DNA from: Oscillospiraceae bacterium
GTDB taxonomy: Bacteria; Bacillota; Clostridia; Oscillospirales; Oscillospiraceae
Direction: 5' to 3'
DNA length: 64,000 nt
Assembly (NCBI GenBank): GCA_017435525.1
Contig: JAFSEW010000060.1
Coordinates: 1 to 64,000 of the forward strand
Shown: piece after piece, positions 15,739 through 25,075 of the stretch
How the letters are laid out: each line of letters begins with the position of its first letter
Position numbering within the stretch: position 1 is the stretch's first letter
The notes under the pieces: generated by a model
Seen by the model: only the letters and a program-made list of their open reading frames with translations
Told to the model about the DNA's origin: nothing
The model's database searches: none
Translations under genes and position numbers: made by a program

Positions 15739-16525
15739 ATTGACAATTGACAATGGACAATTGACAATTCAAAAACGGATTCTTCGACTCACTGCGCTTG
15801 CTCAGAATGACAGACAAAACGCTGAAAACCCCCAAGTATCCTCTGTCGTCCTGAGCAAGCCGCAGGCGCGTCGAAGGACCCGTCCCCCAAAGGTAACGGA
15901 TTCTTCGACTCACTCCGTTGAATTGCGGTATGATTGCCACCGGCAATCATTTAGATTTTGATTCGCTGCGGGTCGCACCACGCTCAGAATGACAGAGAAA
16001 TGAAGAAAGCTTTCCCCATTTATCCGTCGTCCTGAGCGAGCGCAGCGAGTCGAAGGACCCGTCCCCTAAAGGTTACGGATTCTTCGACTCCGGGCTATCG
16101 CTGAATTGCGGTATGATTGCCACCGGCAATCATTTAGATTTTGATTCGCTCCGGGTCGCACCACGCTCAGAATGACAGAGAAATGAAGAAAGCTTTCCCC
16201 ATTTATCCGTCGTCCTGAGCGAGCGCAGCGAGTCGAAGGACCCGTCCCCTAAAGGTTACGGATTCTTCGACTCCGCATCTTACGATGCTCCGCTCAGAAT
16301 GACATGCAGAAGCACCAGCCCTCAGGTTTTTTCTGTCATTGCGAGGGCCTTTAGGCCCGTGGCAATCCGCATCCCCCCGACTTTCATACGCCAACCCGAC
16401 TTCCCCCCGTAGGGGCTTATCAATTGCTCGTCCGCGACTTCCATACGCAGTACCGACTTCCCAATTGACAATTGTCCATTGTCAATTTTCAATTGTCAAT
16501 TCTCTTGAAAGGAGGTGACAAACCC
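15739..16525. repeat. Long repeat mosaic before the pilus locus, two F7 copies nested in F2
   Basis: No gene is seen in 787 bp. F1 array (about 15737-15769), an inverted F2 pair (about 15774-15881), F2 split by F7 (about 15896-15993, F7 at 15920-15980), inverted F2 (about 16027-16062), F2 split by F7 (about 16076-16176, F7 at 16103-16163), another F2 pair (about 16209-16304), F3 (about 16334-16371), a degenerate F4 (about 16410-16434) and reversed F1 (about 16462-16504). The segments at about 15985-16090 and 16168-16273 are near-identical, so the block is a tandem duplication. The pilus-operon ribosome binding site is at 16509-16516. Confidence 0.85.
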
Positions 16526-19500
16526 TTGCGTGATCCTTCCCGAAAATATCTTCGCAGCGCCCGGCGTATCTGGCGACTGCGCAGCGGCATGCACCGCGTG
16601 ATCGCTTTTTGCTCTGCCATGGTGATTCTGGCGGTGTTCTGGAACCTGAAGCTTACGGGCATTACCCTGGCCGGCGAAGCCTTCTGCGGCCAGGCTGAGC
16701 ATGCCCATAGCGAAGCCTGCGGCGAAACCTGCACCCTTTCGGAGCACATCCACACCGCCGCCTGCTATTCCAATCTGGAAGCGGATCTGGAAACGGAAGA
16801 GATCTGGAAAGCCAGCATTGGCGATCTGATTCCCGGCGCCACCACCAAAGAGAAGGTGATGCTCATCGCCCAGTCTCAGCTGGGATATACCGAAAGCCAG
16901 CTAAATTTCCAGGTGGATGCCAACGGCGTCCGCCATGGCATCACCCGCTACGGCCAGTGGTACGGCAACCCTTATGGCGACTGGTCATCCATGTTTGCGG
17001 CCTTCTGCCTGCACTACGCAGGGGTGAAGGATGTCACCTTTAACGCCGGAGCGGAAGCCTTCCGGCTGGAGTGGGAAGCCGCCGGCAACTACCAAAGCGC
17101 CGAGGCTTACGCCCCCCATGTAGGCGACCTGCTGTTTTTGAATGCCCAGGCAGTGCCCACTCAGCTGCGCACCACGATGCCGCAGCCGGAACCCGCGGAA
17201 ACCGTTCCCACGGAAACCATCCCCACAGAAACCGTTCCCACGGAAACCATTCCTGCGGAAACCACTCCTGAGGAAACCGTTCCCACCGAAACCATCCCCA
17301 CGGAAACCGTTCCTCCGGAAACCGTTCCCACAGAAACCGTTCCTCCGGAAACCACTCCCACGGAAACCATCCCCACGGAAACCATCCCCACGGAAACCAT
17401 CCCCACGGAAACCATCCCCACGGAACCTACCCCCACCGAAACCATCCCCACTGAAACCATCGCTGTCACCCCGCCGGTGTATTACAATTCCGGCACCGGT
17501 GCTTCCCGTGTGGGCATCATCACCGGCGTCTTTGACGACGCGGTGACGGTAATTCTGGGCGATGTGGACGGCACCGTGGCGGAGCTGACCTATTCCGTTA
17601 CCGACCCTGCCATCGTAGGCTACGGTCTGGTGCCGGAGAACTCCCGCCATATTATGAAGGCGGCGGCCCCGACCGGCATGACCACCGTGGCCAGCACCGT
17701 CTATTATGACGGCAGCCAGCTGAGCAACAGCGCCAACCGCTATGTGTTCTACATTGACGCCGGGGGCACCTACTATGCCATCGACGGCTCCGGCAATGCC
17801 GTCTCCGTCCAGGTGGATGCCGACGGCACCGTGCATGTGTCCGGGGACCCCAACCGGATTCTCTGGACGGTGTCCTGGTACAATAACGGTTCCTGGGCCA
17901 TCCAGAATGTGGCCACCGGCCGCTATCTGCACCCCTATTACAACAGCGCCACCGACAACGGCATCACCACCCCCGGTCGCTGGGGCACTATTATGACCGC
18001 CAACAATGGCAACCTCTGGCTCAGCCACAGCGCCTATGTGGGTTTTGACTGGAATGCCATGAACTTCCGGATGGCCCGCAATGCCGGTGAGAACAGCACC
18101 TTCCGGGTAGCCGTTTCCCGGCCCTGTACCATCTGGCTGGACGGCACCAACGGCGGCATCATGAGCCTGGGGGGATCTCCCAACACCGCCACCACCGCCA
18201 CCACCGGCGCGGTAATGACCCTGCCGGACCAGTGGCAGGCCCCGGATAAATACGCCTATGTGCTCAAGGGCTGGTACGATATCGTCAACCACAAGTACTA
18301 CGCCCCCGGCGATTCCTACACCGTCACCGGCGACGCGGTGCTCTACGCCGACTGGCAGGCCTCCACCTACGATGTGGGCCGGTTCAACAATCAGGTAGCC
18401 GACACCGTCAGCACCAACCACTTCGTCACCACCCGGCTCTTTGACTATGGCGCGCTGCTGAATGTGATTTCCCAGGATGCGGATGTGACCATTTCGGCAA
18501 GCAGCCACAGCGAGGTGTGGAACCTGCTGACCTCCGGCAATAACCCCTACAACGGCCAGCCCAACACCAATTTTATTCTCCGTGACTGGGACCAGGGCGG
18601 CGAGGATATCTCCTACCCCAACGGCCATAACGACCGTAATAACCCCACGGATGCCGGTACCGTCTATCCCGGCCTCTATACCGATGCCATCCGGGACATT
18701 TTCTTTGATCCTTCTATGGAGCTTCCCGGCAAGACCTACATCGGCACCGCGGACCATCTGTTCCAGCTGTGCCTGGACCCCAATCACGAGCACTACGGCT
18801 ACTATTACTATAACTCCGAGCTGAACGCCGCCTCCTATAATCAAAGCGACAGCCGGTTCTATGTGTATGAGTATCTGGAGCGCACCCGGGACTCTTCTAC
18901 TTCCGAAGACGGCGGCAAATATTCCGACTTCCTGCCCTTCAACTCTCCCTACGCCAACACAAACGGCAAAACCGTCCATACCTACACCTATAACGGCGCG
19001 GAAGGGGAGTACGCAGGCACCACCCACTACATGTACGACTCCAAGTACACCGGCGGCAATGAAAGCCCCAACAATACCGGCACCAACTACTGGTTCGGCA
19101 TGGCGATGGATGTGGAATTCTATCTGCCCGTGCAGCCCGGCTCTCAGGTGGACGGACAGTACGGCAACAAGGATATCTACGGCAAGGACATGCACTTCCA
19201 GTTCACCGGCGACGATGATGTCTGGATTTTTGTGGACGGCAAGATGGTGCTGGACCTGGGCGGTCTGCACGGCAGAGAAAGCGGCGATATCAATTTCTCC
19301 ACCGGCACCGTCACCATCAACGGCGTCCGCAACGATGCCCTTTCCGCGGCGCTGCAAAGCATCCCGGCAGGGGAGCACACCCTGACCCTGTACTACATGG
19401 AGCGCGGCAGCTCATTGTCCAACTGCGCCATCTACTTCAACCTGGCACCCCGGTTCGCCTTCACCATCCAGAAGGAAGATGCCCTGACCAAGGATGTGCT

Positions 19501-21115
19501 CAACGGCGCTGAATTTTCCGTGTACCTGGATCAGGCCTGCACCGTTCCTGCCCAGCTGTGGGCAGATAAAGCCTCCCACGAACGGGGCGACACCCCCACC
19601 AACGCCTTCACCGTCACAGATGGCGCGGCCAACATGTGGGGCATGGGCGCAGGCAACACCTATTACATCAAGGAGACCCGTCCCCCGGACAAGGCCGGTT
19701 ACGGCCTGGCCAACGGCGTGATTCGCCTGACCTTCGACCAGCTGGGCACTGCCAGCTATCAGGTGGAAATGCTGGATACCGGCAGCGGCCTGTCTCCGGG
19801 CTTCAATGTCCACGGCCTGCGTATCGATGCCGAGGATCAGCAGGCCTACATCGTGGCCACCAACGCCCCCACCTGGGCCCAGGAAAGTACCACCGTCACA
19901 GCCCTGAAGCGGTGGAATGACAGTCTCAGCCACAGCGCTGACACCGTTACCGTCTATCTGACGGTGCCCGATGGCAAGGGCGGCATCCTGCGCTTGCAGG
20001 AAGCAACCCTCAGCGCCGCCAACAACTGGACTTACACCTGGAAGAACCTGCCCAAGTATCTGGAAGACGGGGTCACCCCGGTGCCCTACGGCGTGGAAGA
20101 AAGCTACACCCCCGGCTACTACACCACCGTGGAAGGCTTCACCGGCACCTATGAGATCACCCAGGAAAGCTGGCAGGATGCCTCCTGGCTTGAAAACGGC
20201 AAGACCTATATCCTCCGGGACGGCAGCGGCAATGCCCTTTCTACCCAGCGCTATGCCGAGGATACGGGCTTTGCTTGGATCAGCGAGGACGCCGCCAAGA
20301 CCGATCCCCTGGCCCAGTGGACAGCATCGGTAAACGGCAATAATGTGCGCCTGACCAACGGGTCCGGCCAGACCATTACCTTCTGGTACGGAAACGGCAG
20401 CCCCACGGACTTCTACGCCTACAACCAGCAGGTGGAAGACAATAACCGCAAGCAGTATTACGCCATGGGCAGCCGCAACGGCGGTATCAACCTGAGCTAT
20501 GCGGGCCGCTACATCGCCGATACCTTCAACGACGCGGGCAAGTTCCAGAATACTACCGACTGGAACCGCAGCCGTGTCTTCTACCCAGCCACATTGGTGT
20601 CCACCCCCCAGAATATCACGGTGAAGGATCAGGGCTTCCTGGTTACCAACACGCCTCTGGACCGGGAAACCTCCCTGACGGTGTATAAGAACTGGTCTAT
20701 CCCCGCCGATATGAATGCCTCCGCCTATGAGCGTCTGGAGGTTCCCGTGCGGCTGTATGCCAACGGCGAGGATACCGGCAGAACCGTTACCCTCTCCCTG
20801 AAAAACGGCTGGCAAGCGGTATTCCGGGGCCTGCCCTACACCGATTCCCAGGGCAATGTGATCCAGTACACGGTGAAAGAGACCTGGGACAGCGTGGACT
20901 GGGCAGCCACCTACGGCCCCATCACCGCTTCCGGCGGCACCACACCCAAGTATTCCGTAACCATTACCAACATCTATCGCAAAACCGGTCCCGAAATGCC
21001 CTCCACGGGCTACGCGGGCCGACTGCTGTATATACTCTGCGGCTCCGGCATCCTGCTGGGGGCGCTGGTATACGGAATGGTCGCAAGGCGCAAGCGTGAA
21101 AGGAGGTTTATCTGA
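16526..21115 (+). CDS. Large LPXTG-type pilus adhesin with degenerate CHAP domain
   Basis: 1529 residues from TTG at 16526, chosen because AGGAGGTG lies 9 nt upstream and the open frame before it is F1 repeat. Order: export helix (about 22-50); a Cys/His segment (HAHSEACGETC ... HIHTAACY); a CHAP-like domain (about 100-390) in which the catalytic Cys is S154 (DWSSMF) and the His is R328 (ASRVG); a Pro-Thr-Glu pentapeptide repeat (about 222-313) inserted within that domain; an InlB-type B-repeat (about 585-615); a fibro-slime/PA14-like domain (FTGDDDVWIFVDGKMVLDLGG); CnaB domains (FTIQKEDALTKDVLNGAEFSVY and later); then sorting signal MPSTG, membrane helix and RRKRERR tail. It is probably the pilus-tip adhesin. 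Confidence 0.85.
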   Translation: MRDPSRKYLRSARRIWRLRSGMHRVIAFCSAMVILAVFWNLKLTGITLAGEAFCGQAEHAHSEACGETCTLSEHIHTAACYSNLEADLETEEIWKASIGDLIPGATTKEKVMLIAQSQLGYTESQLNFQVDANGVRHGITRYGQWYGNPYGDWSSMFAAFCLHYAGVKDVTFNAGAEAFRLEWEAAGNYQSAEAYAPHVGDLLFLNAQAVPTQLRTTMPQPEPAETVPTETIPTETVPTETIPAETTPEETVPTETIPTETVPPETVPTETVPPETTPTETIPTETIPTETIPTETIPTEPTPTETIPTETIAVTPPVYYNSGTGASRVGIITGVFDDAVTVILGDVDGTVAELTYSVTDPAIVGYGLVPENSRHIMKAAAPTGMTTVASTVYYDGSQLSNSANRYVFYIDAGGTYYAIDGSGNAVSVQVDADGTVHVSGDPNRILWTVSWYNNGSWAIQNVATGRYLHPYYNSATDNGITTPGRWGTIMTANNGNLWLSHSAYVGFDWNAMNFRMARNAGENSTFRVAVSRPCTIWLDGTNGGIMSLGGSPNTATTATTGAVMTLPDQWQAPDKYAYVLKGWYDIVNHKYYAPGDSYTVTGDAVLYADWQASTYDVGRFNNQVADTVSTNHFVTTRLFDYGALLNVISQDADVTISASSHSEVWNLLTSGNNPYNGQPNTNFILRDWDQGGEDISYPNGHNDRNNPTDAGTVYPGLYTDAIRDIFFDPSMELPGKTYIGTADHLFQLCLDPNHEHYGYYYYNSELNAASYNQSDSRFYVYEYLERTRDSSTSEDGGKYSDFLPFNSPYANTNGKTVHTYTYNGAEGEYAGTTHYMYDSKYTGGNESPNNTGTNYWFGMAMDVEFYLPVQPGSQVDGQYGNKDIYGKDMHFQFTGDDDVWIFVDGKMVLDLGGLHGRESGDINFSTGTVTINGVRNDALSAALQSIPAGEHTLTLYYMERGSSLSNCAIYFNLAPRFAFTIQKEDALTKDVLNGAEFSVYLDQACTVPAQLWADKASHERGDTPTNAFTVTDGAANMWGMGAGNTYYIKETRPPDKAGYGLANGVIRLTFDQLGTASYQVEMLDTGSGLSPGFNVHGLRIDAEDQQAYIVATNAPTWAQESTTVTALKRWNDSLSHSADTVTVYLTVPDGKGGILRLQEATLSAANNWTYTWKNLPKYLEDGVTPVPYGVEESYTPGYYTTVEGFTGTYEITQESWQDASWLENGKTYILRDGSGNALSTQRYAEDTGFAWISEDAAKTDPLAQWTASVNGNNVRLTNGSGQTITFWYGNGSPTDFYAYNQQVEDNNRKQYYAMGSRNGGINLSYAGRYIADTFNDAGKFQNTTDWNRSRVFYPATLVSTPQNITVKDQGFLVTNTPLDRETSLTVYKNWSIPADMNASAYERLEVPVRLYANGEDTGRTVTLSLKNGWQAVFRGLPYTDSQGNVIQYTVKETWDSVDWAATYGPITASGGTTPKYSVTITNIYRKTGPEMPSTGYAGRLLYILCGSGILLGALVYGMVARRKRERRFI
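17190..17466 (+). repeat. 15-bp VNTR encoding Pro-Thr-Glu pentapeptides
   Basis: About 18 tandem copies of a 15-bp unit (consensus CCCACGGAAACCATC) encode PTETI, PTETV and close variants inside the adhesin gene. Each unit is in frame, so copy-number change by slippage alters linker length without breaking the frame. Confidence 0.9.
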
Positions 21116-21207
21116 AGCCTTCCAAAAGCACGACAATCCTTTGCGCCGTGCTTCCCGTTCCGAAACATAAACTGTTTAAAAATTTTTTAGGAAAGGAAAC
21201 ATACATC

Positions 21208-22698
21208 ATGAAAAGATCAATTAGCATCATCCTGGCGCTGACCCTGGTGCTGAGCCTGTCTGCCGCCGCCTTTGCAGCCGGTGACGGCTCCATCACCATC
21301 GACGGTGTCAACATTGGCACTGAGTACGCCATCTACCGTCTGCTGGCTCTGGAGTCCTTCAAGAAGGACGACGCTTACTCCTACAAGGTAGACCCCGCCT
21401 GGGCAGGCTTCTTTGCCGAGACCAAGACCCTGACCTATGTGGACATCGACGCCGCCGGTTATGTCACCTGGATCGGCGCCGAAGACGATGCAACCATGGC
21501 TGAATTTGCCAAGTACGCCCTGGAGTATGCCCAGACCAATGGCATTGCCCCCGTGGATGAGTACACCATCCCCGATGGCTACACCGAAGATACCTATAAG
21601 TTCGCAGGCCTGGATCTGGGCTGGTACCTGGTGGATTCCACTGCCGGTGCTCTGTGCGGCCTGACCACCACCGATAAGGATGCCGTCATCGTTGCCAAGA
21701 ACCATGTGCCCATCATTGACAAGCAGGTTCAGGAAGACCTGACCGGCAACTGGCAGAGCAGCAACACCGCCGACATCGGCCAGATCGTCAACTTCAAGTC
21801 CGTCATCCATGTGGCCGCCGGTGCTGAGAGCTATGTGATGCACGATACCATGTCCGCCGGCCTGACCTTCGAGCACAACGGCGCCACCAGAGGTGTCACC
21901 AGCATTCTGCACACCAACTCCCTGGGCGAGGAGACCGAGCTTGTTGAGAACACCGACTATATTGTGGTGTCTTCCTGCACCGACGGCTGCGACTTCGAAG
22001 TGGTGTTCTCCGAGGATCTGATCAAGACCCTGAAGCCCAATGACCGTCTGCAGGTGGAGTACAACGCCATGCTGAACCGTCACGCTGTGGTGGCAGGCGA
22101 GGGCAACGAGAACGAAGTGAAGCTGGAGTACGGCGAAGACCACTACACCGTTCCCTCCTTCACCAAGACCTACACCTTCTCCTTCGACATCGTAAAGACC
22201 ACCACCTCCAACACCCTGCTGGACGGCGCCGAGTTCCGGATCTACGACGCAGCTGTGGGCGGCAACGAGATCGCAGTTGTGCCTCTGCTGGCTGCCGATG
22301 ATACCACCCCCGTGCTGGATGCCAACGGCAATCCCATGTACCGCCGCGCAAGAGCCGATGAGACCGGCGTTTCCATCAAGGTTGTGGGCGGCGTTGTCAC
22401 CGTGGTGGGCATGGACAACGGTGTCTACTACCTGGAAGAGACTGTGGCTCCCGCCGGCTATAACAAGCTCACCTCCCGTAAGGAATTCACCATTGCCGAT
22501 GGCAATGTCAGCGCAAAGTTTGACGGCGGCATCTACGCCACCGGCTCCGGCGTTCAGGTGGTCAACAAGACCGGTACCATGCTGCCCGAAACCGGTGCAG
22601 AAGGCACTTTCCTGTTTGTCACCCTGGGCATGATCCTGGTTCTGGGCACCGGCGTCCTGCTGGTCACCAAGAAGAGAATGTCCATGATCGTGGAGTAA
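21208..22698 (+). CDS. Major pilin, LPETG-anchored (FimA/SpaA type)
   Basis: 496 residues. Start at 21208, where GAAAGGAAAC precedes the ATG and a signal peptide follows (KRSISIILALTLVLSLSAAAFA). A class-D2-type fimbrial N-domain (about 30-170) is followed by the isopeptide-forming segment around NHVPIIDKQVQ. Its lysine is the likely sortase-linkage residue. A CnaB domain follows (FDIVKTTTSNTLLDGAEFRIYDA ... YYLEETVAPAGY), then LPETG, a membrane helix and KKR. It should polymerise covalently through the class C sortase encoded downstream. Codon use is biased as in highly expressed genes. Confidence 0.92.
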   Translation: MKRSISIILALTLVLSLSAAAFAAGDGSITIDGVNIGTEYAIYRLLALESFKKDDAYSYKVDPAWAGFFAETKTLTYVDIDAAGYVTWIGAEDDATMAEFAKYALEYAQTNGIAPVDEYTIPDGYTEDTYKFAGLDLGWYLVDSTAGALCGLTTTDKDAVIVAKNHVPIIDKQVQEDLTGNWQSSNTADIGQIVNFKSVIHVAAGAESYVMHDTMSAGLTFEHNGATRGVTSILHTNSLGEETELVENTDYIVVSSCTDGCDFEVVFSEDLIKTLKPNDRLQVEYNAMLNRHAVVAGEGNENEVKLEYGEDHYTVPSFTKTYTFSFDIVKTTTSNTLLDGAEFRIYDAAVGGNEIAVVPLLAADDTTPVLDANGNPMYRRARADETGVSIKVVGGVVTVVGMDNGVYYLEETVAPAGYNKLTSRKEFTIADGNVSAKFDGGIYATGSGVQVVNKTGTMLPETGAEGTFLFVTLGMILVLGTGVLLVTKKRMSMIVE

Positions 22699-23330
22699 TT
22701 CTCTCTCCCATTTCCAATTCGCAGGGGAGGGCCCCCGGCCCTCCCCTCCCGAATTCCCTACGCACCCCCGACTTCCAACGAGCCTCGGCTCCCTCTGATG
22801 AGGGAGCTGTCAGCGCAGCTGACTGAGGGAGAGATCCCGACTTTCATACGCAGCACCGACTTCTCAATTGACAATTGACAATGGACAATTGACAATTAGA
22901 GTTACGGATTCTTCGACTCCGCATCTAACGATGCTCCGCTCAGAATGACAATCAGAAGAACCAGCTATCAGGTTTTCTCTGTCGTCCTGAGCAAGCGCAG
23001 CGCGCCGAAGGACCCGCATCCCCCCGACTTCCCCAAAAGAGTTACGGATTCTTCGACGCGCCTTCGGCTTGCTCAGAATGACATGCAAAACGGAGAAAGC
23101 TCTCAAGATTCCTCTGTCATTGCGAGGGCCTTTAGGCCCGTGGCAATCCGCATCCCTCCGAATTCCATACGCCAAACCGACTTCCAACGAGCCTCGGCTC
23201 CCTCTGATGAGGGAGCTGTCAGCGCAGCTGACTGAGGGAGAGATCCCGACTTCCATACGCAGCACCGACTTCCCAATTGTCCATTGTCCATTGTCCATTG
23301 GCCATTACCTATAACACCAGGGAGAAACCT
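22699..23330. repeat. Repeat mosaic inside the pilus locus, with duplicated F5 segment
   Basis: No gene is seen. A GC-rich hairpin GGGGAGGGCCCCCGGCCC (about 22725-22748) follows the pilin stop and could act as an mRNA-stabilising stem. Then F5 (22787-22834), F1 array (about 22864-22899), F2 pair (about 22904-23018), F2 (about 23045-23083), F3 (about 23116-23153), F5 again (23196-23243) and reversed F1 (about 23274-23305). About 100 bp around each F5 copy (22765-22865 and 23173-23275) is nearly identical. Confidence 0.85.
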
Positions 23331-24167
23331 ATGCAAAGCCGAAAAGTTACCATTATTCTTCTGATAGCCTTCTTCATAGGCCTCTCCGTGCTGTTATACC
23401 CCTCCATCAGCAGCTACTGGAACAGCAAAACCCAGTCCGAAGCCATCGTGGACTATGAGGCAATACTGGCGGCCTACAAACCGGAGGACTACACCGCCGT
23501 TTTCGAAGCGGCAGAGGCCTATAATCAGGCACTGGCCGCCCTGGACATGCCCCTGCGGGAGTATCAACAACTGGAAGACACCTACTGGAAGACCCTGGAC
23601 ATCAGCGGCACCGGCATGATGGGATACCTGACGGTGCCCAAGATCAGCCAGGAGCTGCCCGTGTATCACGGCACCTCCGACGCGGTGCTTGGCTTTGCCG
23701 TGGGCCATTTCCAGGGCACCGGCCTGCCCGTCGGCGGCGAAGGCAACCACAGCGCCGTATCCGCCCACCGGGGTCTGCCCACAGCCGTCCTCTTTACCCA
23801 CCTGGACCGCATGGAGCTGGGCGACCTGTTCTATTTCACCATCCTGGACCGCACATTCACCTACGAGGTGGATCAGATCCGCATCGTGGAGCCCCAGGAT
23901 GTAAACCTGCTGCTGCCGGAAGAGGGCAAGGACTACTGTACCCTCATCACCTGCACCCCCTACGGCATCAACACCCACCGCCTTCTGGTAAGAGGCCACC
24001 AGGTGGACGCTTCCCAGAAGCGTAACATCTACATCGCCAACGAAGCCTACCGGGTGGATACCCTCATCGTCATGCCCCTGGTGGCGCTGCCCATCATTGT
24101 GGTGCTGCTGATCTATGTGATGGTGGCACCTGTGAAGAAAGAATCGTTAGGAGAGGATCTGCCATGA
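23331..24167 (+). CDS. Class C sortase (pilin polymerase)
   Basis: 278 residues; start at 23331 with GGGAG upstream. An N-terminal membrane helix (about 5-25) and a C-terminal helix (about 240-265) frame the sortase barrel, as in class C enzymes. The catalytic His is in SAVSAHRGLP, the Cys in LITCTPYGINTHR, and the Arg in the RLLVRG that follows. Class C sortases join pilin subunits by attacking LPXTG-like signals and transferring them to a lysine of the next subunit. The stop overlaps the start of the minor pilin (ATGA), so pilins and enzyme are co-expressed. Confidence 0.92.
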   Translation: MQSRKVTIILLIAFFIGLSVLLYPSISSYWNSKTQSEAIVDYEAILAAYKPEDYTAVFEAAEAYNQALAALDMPLREYQQLEDTYWKTLDISGTGMMGYLTVPKISQELPVYHGTSDAVLGFAVGHFQGTGLPVGGEGNHSAVSAHRGLPTAVLFTHLDRMELGDLFYFTILDRTFTYEVDQIRIVEPQDVNLLLPEEGKDYCTLITCTPYGINTHRLLVRGHQVDASQKRNIYIANEAYRVDTLIVMPLVALPIIVVLLIYVMVAPVKKESLGEDLP

Positions 24168-25075
24168 AACACCGCGCCCATATCCGGCTGCTTGCCGCCG
24201 CGCTGTGCCTGCTGCTGTGCGTGCAGGTGTTTGCGGCGGAATCCGTGGACCTGGAAAGAGCTTGCAGCCTGACTTTGCACTATACCCAGCGGGACGCTGC
24301 CCTGGCCGGGCAGGAGATCGCCCTGTACCGGGCAGGGGATGTGCATGAAAACGGCACCTACGCCCTGACCCTTGCATACCCCGTGGAGATCCAGGGCATT
24401 ACCTCGGAAGCCGAATGGCAGGAAGCCGCAGCCACCCTCAGCGCCTATCTCACCGCCGATGCGGTCGCCCCCCATTACACAGCCACCACCGATGAAACCG
24501 GCACCGTTTCTTTTACCGGCCTGACCCCCGGCCTGTACCTGATCAGAGGGCTTAGCGCAGCCGTCCCGGAGGGAAAGTGCGTGTTCGCGGATTCTTTCCT
24601 GTTCCTGCCCCGGAATGAAAGCGGCAGCTATACCTATGATGTGGATGCCAACCCCAAACACGCCTCCTTTATGCCCACGGGAGAAGAATATTCCGTGCTG
24701 AAGCTGTGGAAGGATGCAGGCGCCGCCGCAGAGCGCCCGGCTGAAGTCCAGGTGGATATCCTGAAGGACGGCGTCCTGGCAGAAAGCGTAACCCTCAGCG
24801 CCGCCAATGACTGGCGCTACAGCTGGAGCGCCCCCCAGGGCCACAGCTTCACCGTGGTGGAGCGCAATGTGCCCCAGGGCTATACCGTCACCGTCACCGG
24901 GAACCAGACATCTTTTGTCATTACCAACACCGCGCCCCCGGATACCGATAACCCCCAAACCGGCGACAGCGCGCCCATTTTGCTCTATATCCTGCTGCTG
25001 TGCCTGTCCGGTATGGCGCTGGTGATTCTGGGCATCTGGGCCCTCGGGAGAAAGAACCATGAAAAGAACCGGTAA
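24164..25075 (+). CDS. Minor pilin / basal pilus subunit
   Basis: 303 residues. A signal peptide (residues 1-24, ending VFAA) is followed by a domain with GQEIALYRAGDV and TGTVSFTGLTPGLYLIRGLS (CnaB/SpaA-like, about 30-165) and a second CnaB domain (VLKLWKDAGAAAERPAEVQVDILKDG ... FTVVERNVPQGYTVTV, about 178-255). The sorting signal NPQTG is followed by a membrane helix and RKNHEK. NPQTG differs from the LPETG of the major pilin, which suggests anchoring by a different sortase, perhaps the SrtB encoded at 48.4 kb. It overlaps both neighbours in the operon. Confidence 0.85.
   Translation: MKHRAHIRLLAAALCLLLCVQVFAAESVDLERACSLTLHYTQRDAALAGQEIALYRAGDVHENGTYALTLAYPVEIQGITSEAEWQEAAATLSAYLTADAVAPHYTATTDETGTVSFTGLTPGLYLIRGLSAAVPEGKCVFADSFLFLPRNESGSYTYDVDANPKHASFMPTGEEYSVLKLWKDAGAAAERPAEVQVDILKDGVLAESVTLSAANDWRYSWSAPQGHSFTVVERNVPQGYTVTVTGNQTSFVITNTAPPDTDNPQTGDSAPILLYILLLCLSGMALVILGIWALGRKNHEKNR

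Noticed and set aside
15737..15769. F1 heptad arrays as CRISPR repeats
   Set aside because: The period is 7 bp with no unique spacers, and no cas genes are near.
16985..19378. A 797-codon minus-strand frame across the adhesin gene
   Set aside because: Gly/Val/His-rich antisense translation, including the mirror image of the Pro-Thr-Glu repeat; the plus-strand adhesin has clear domains.
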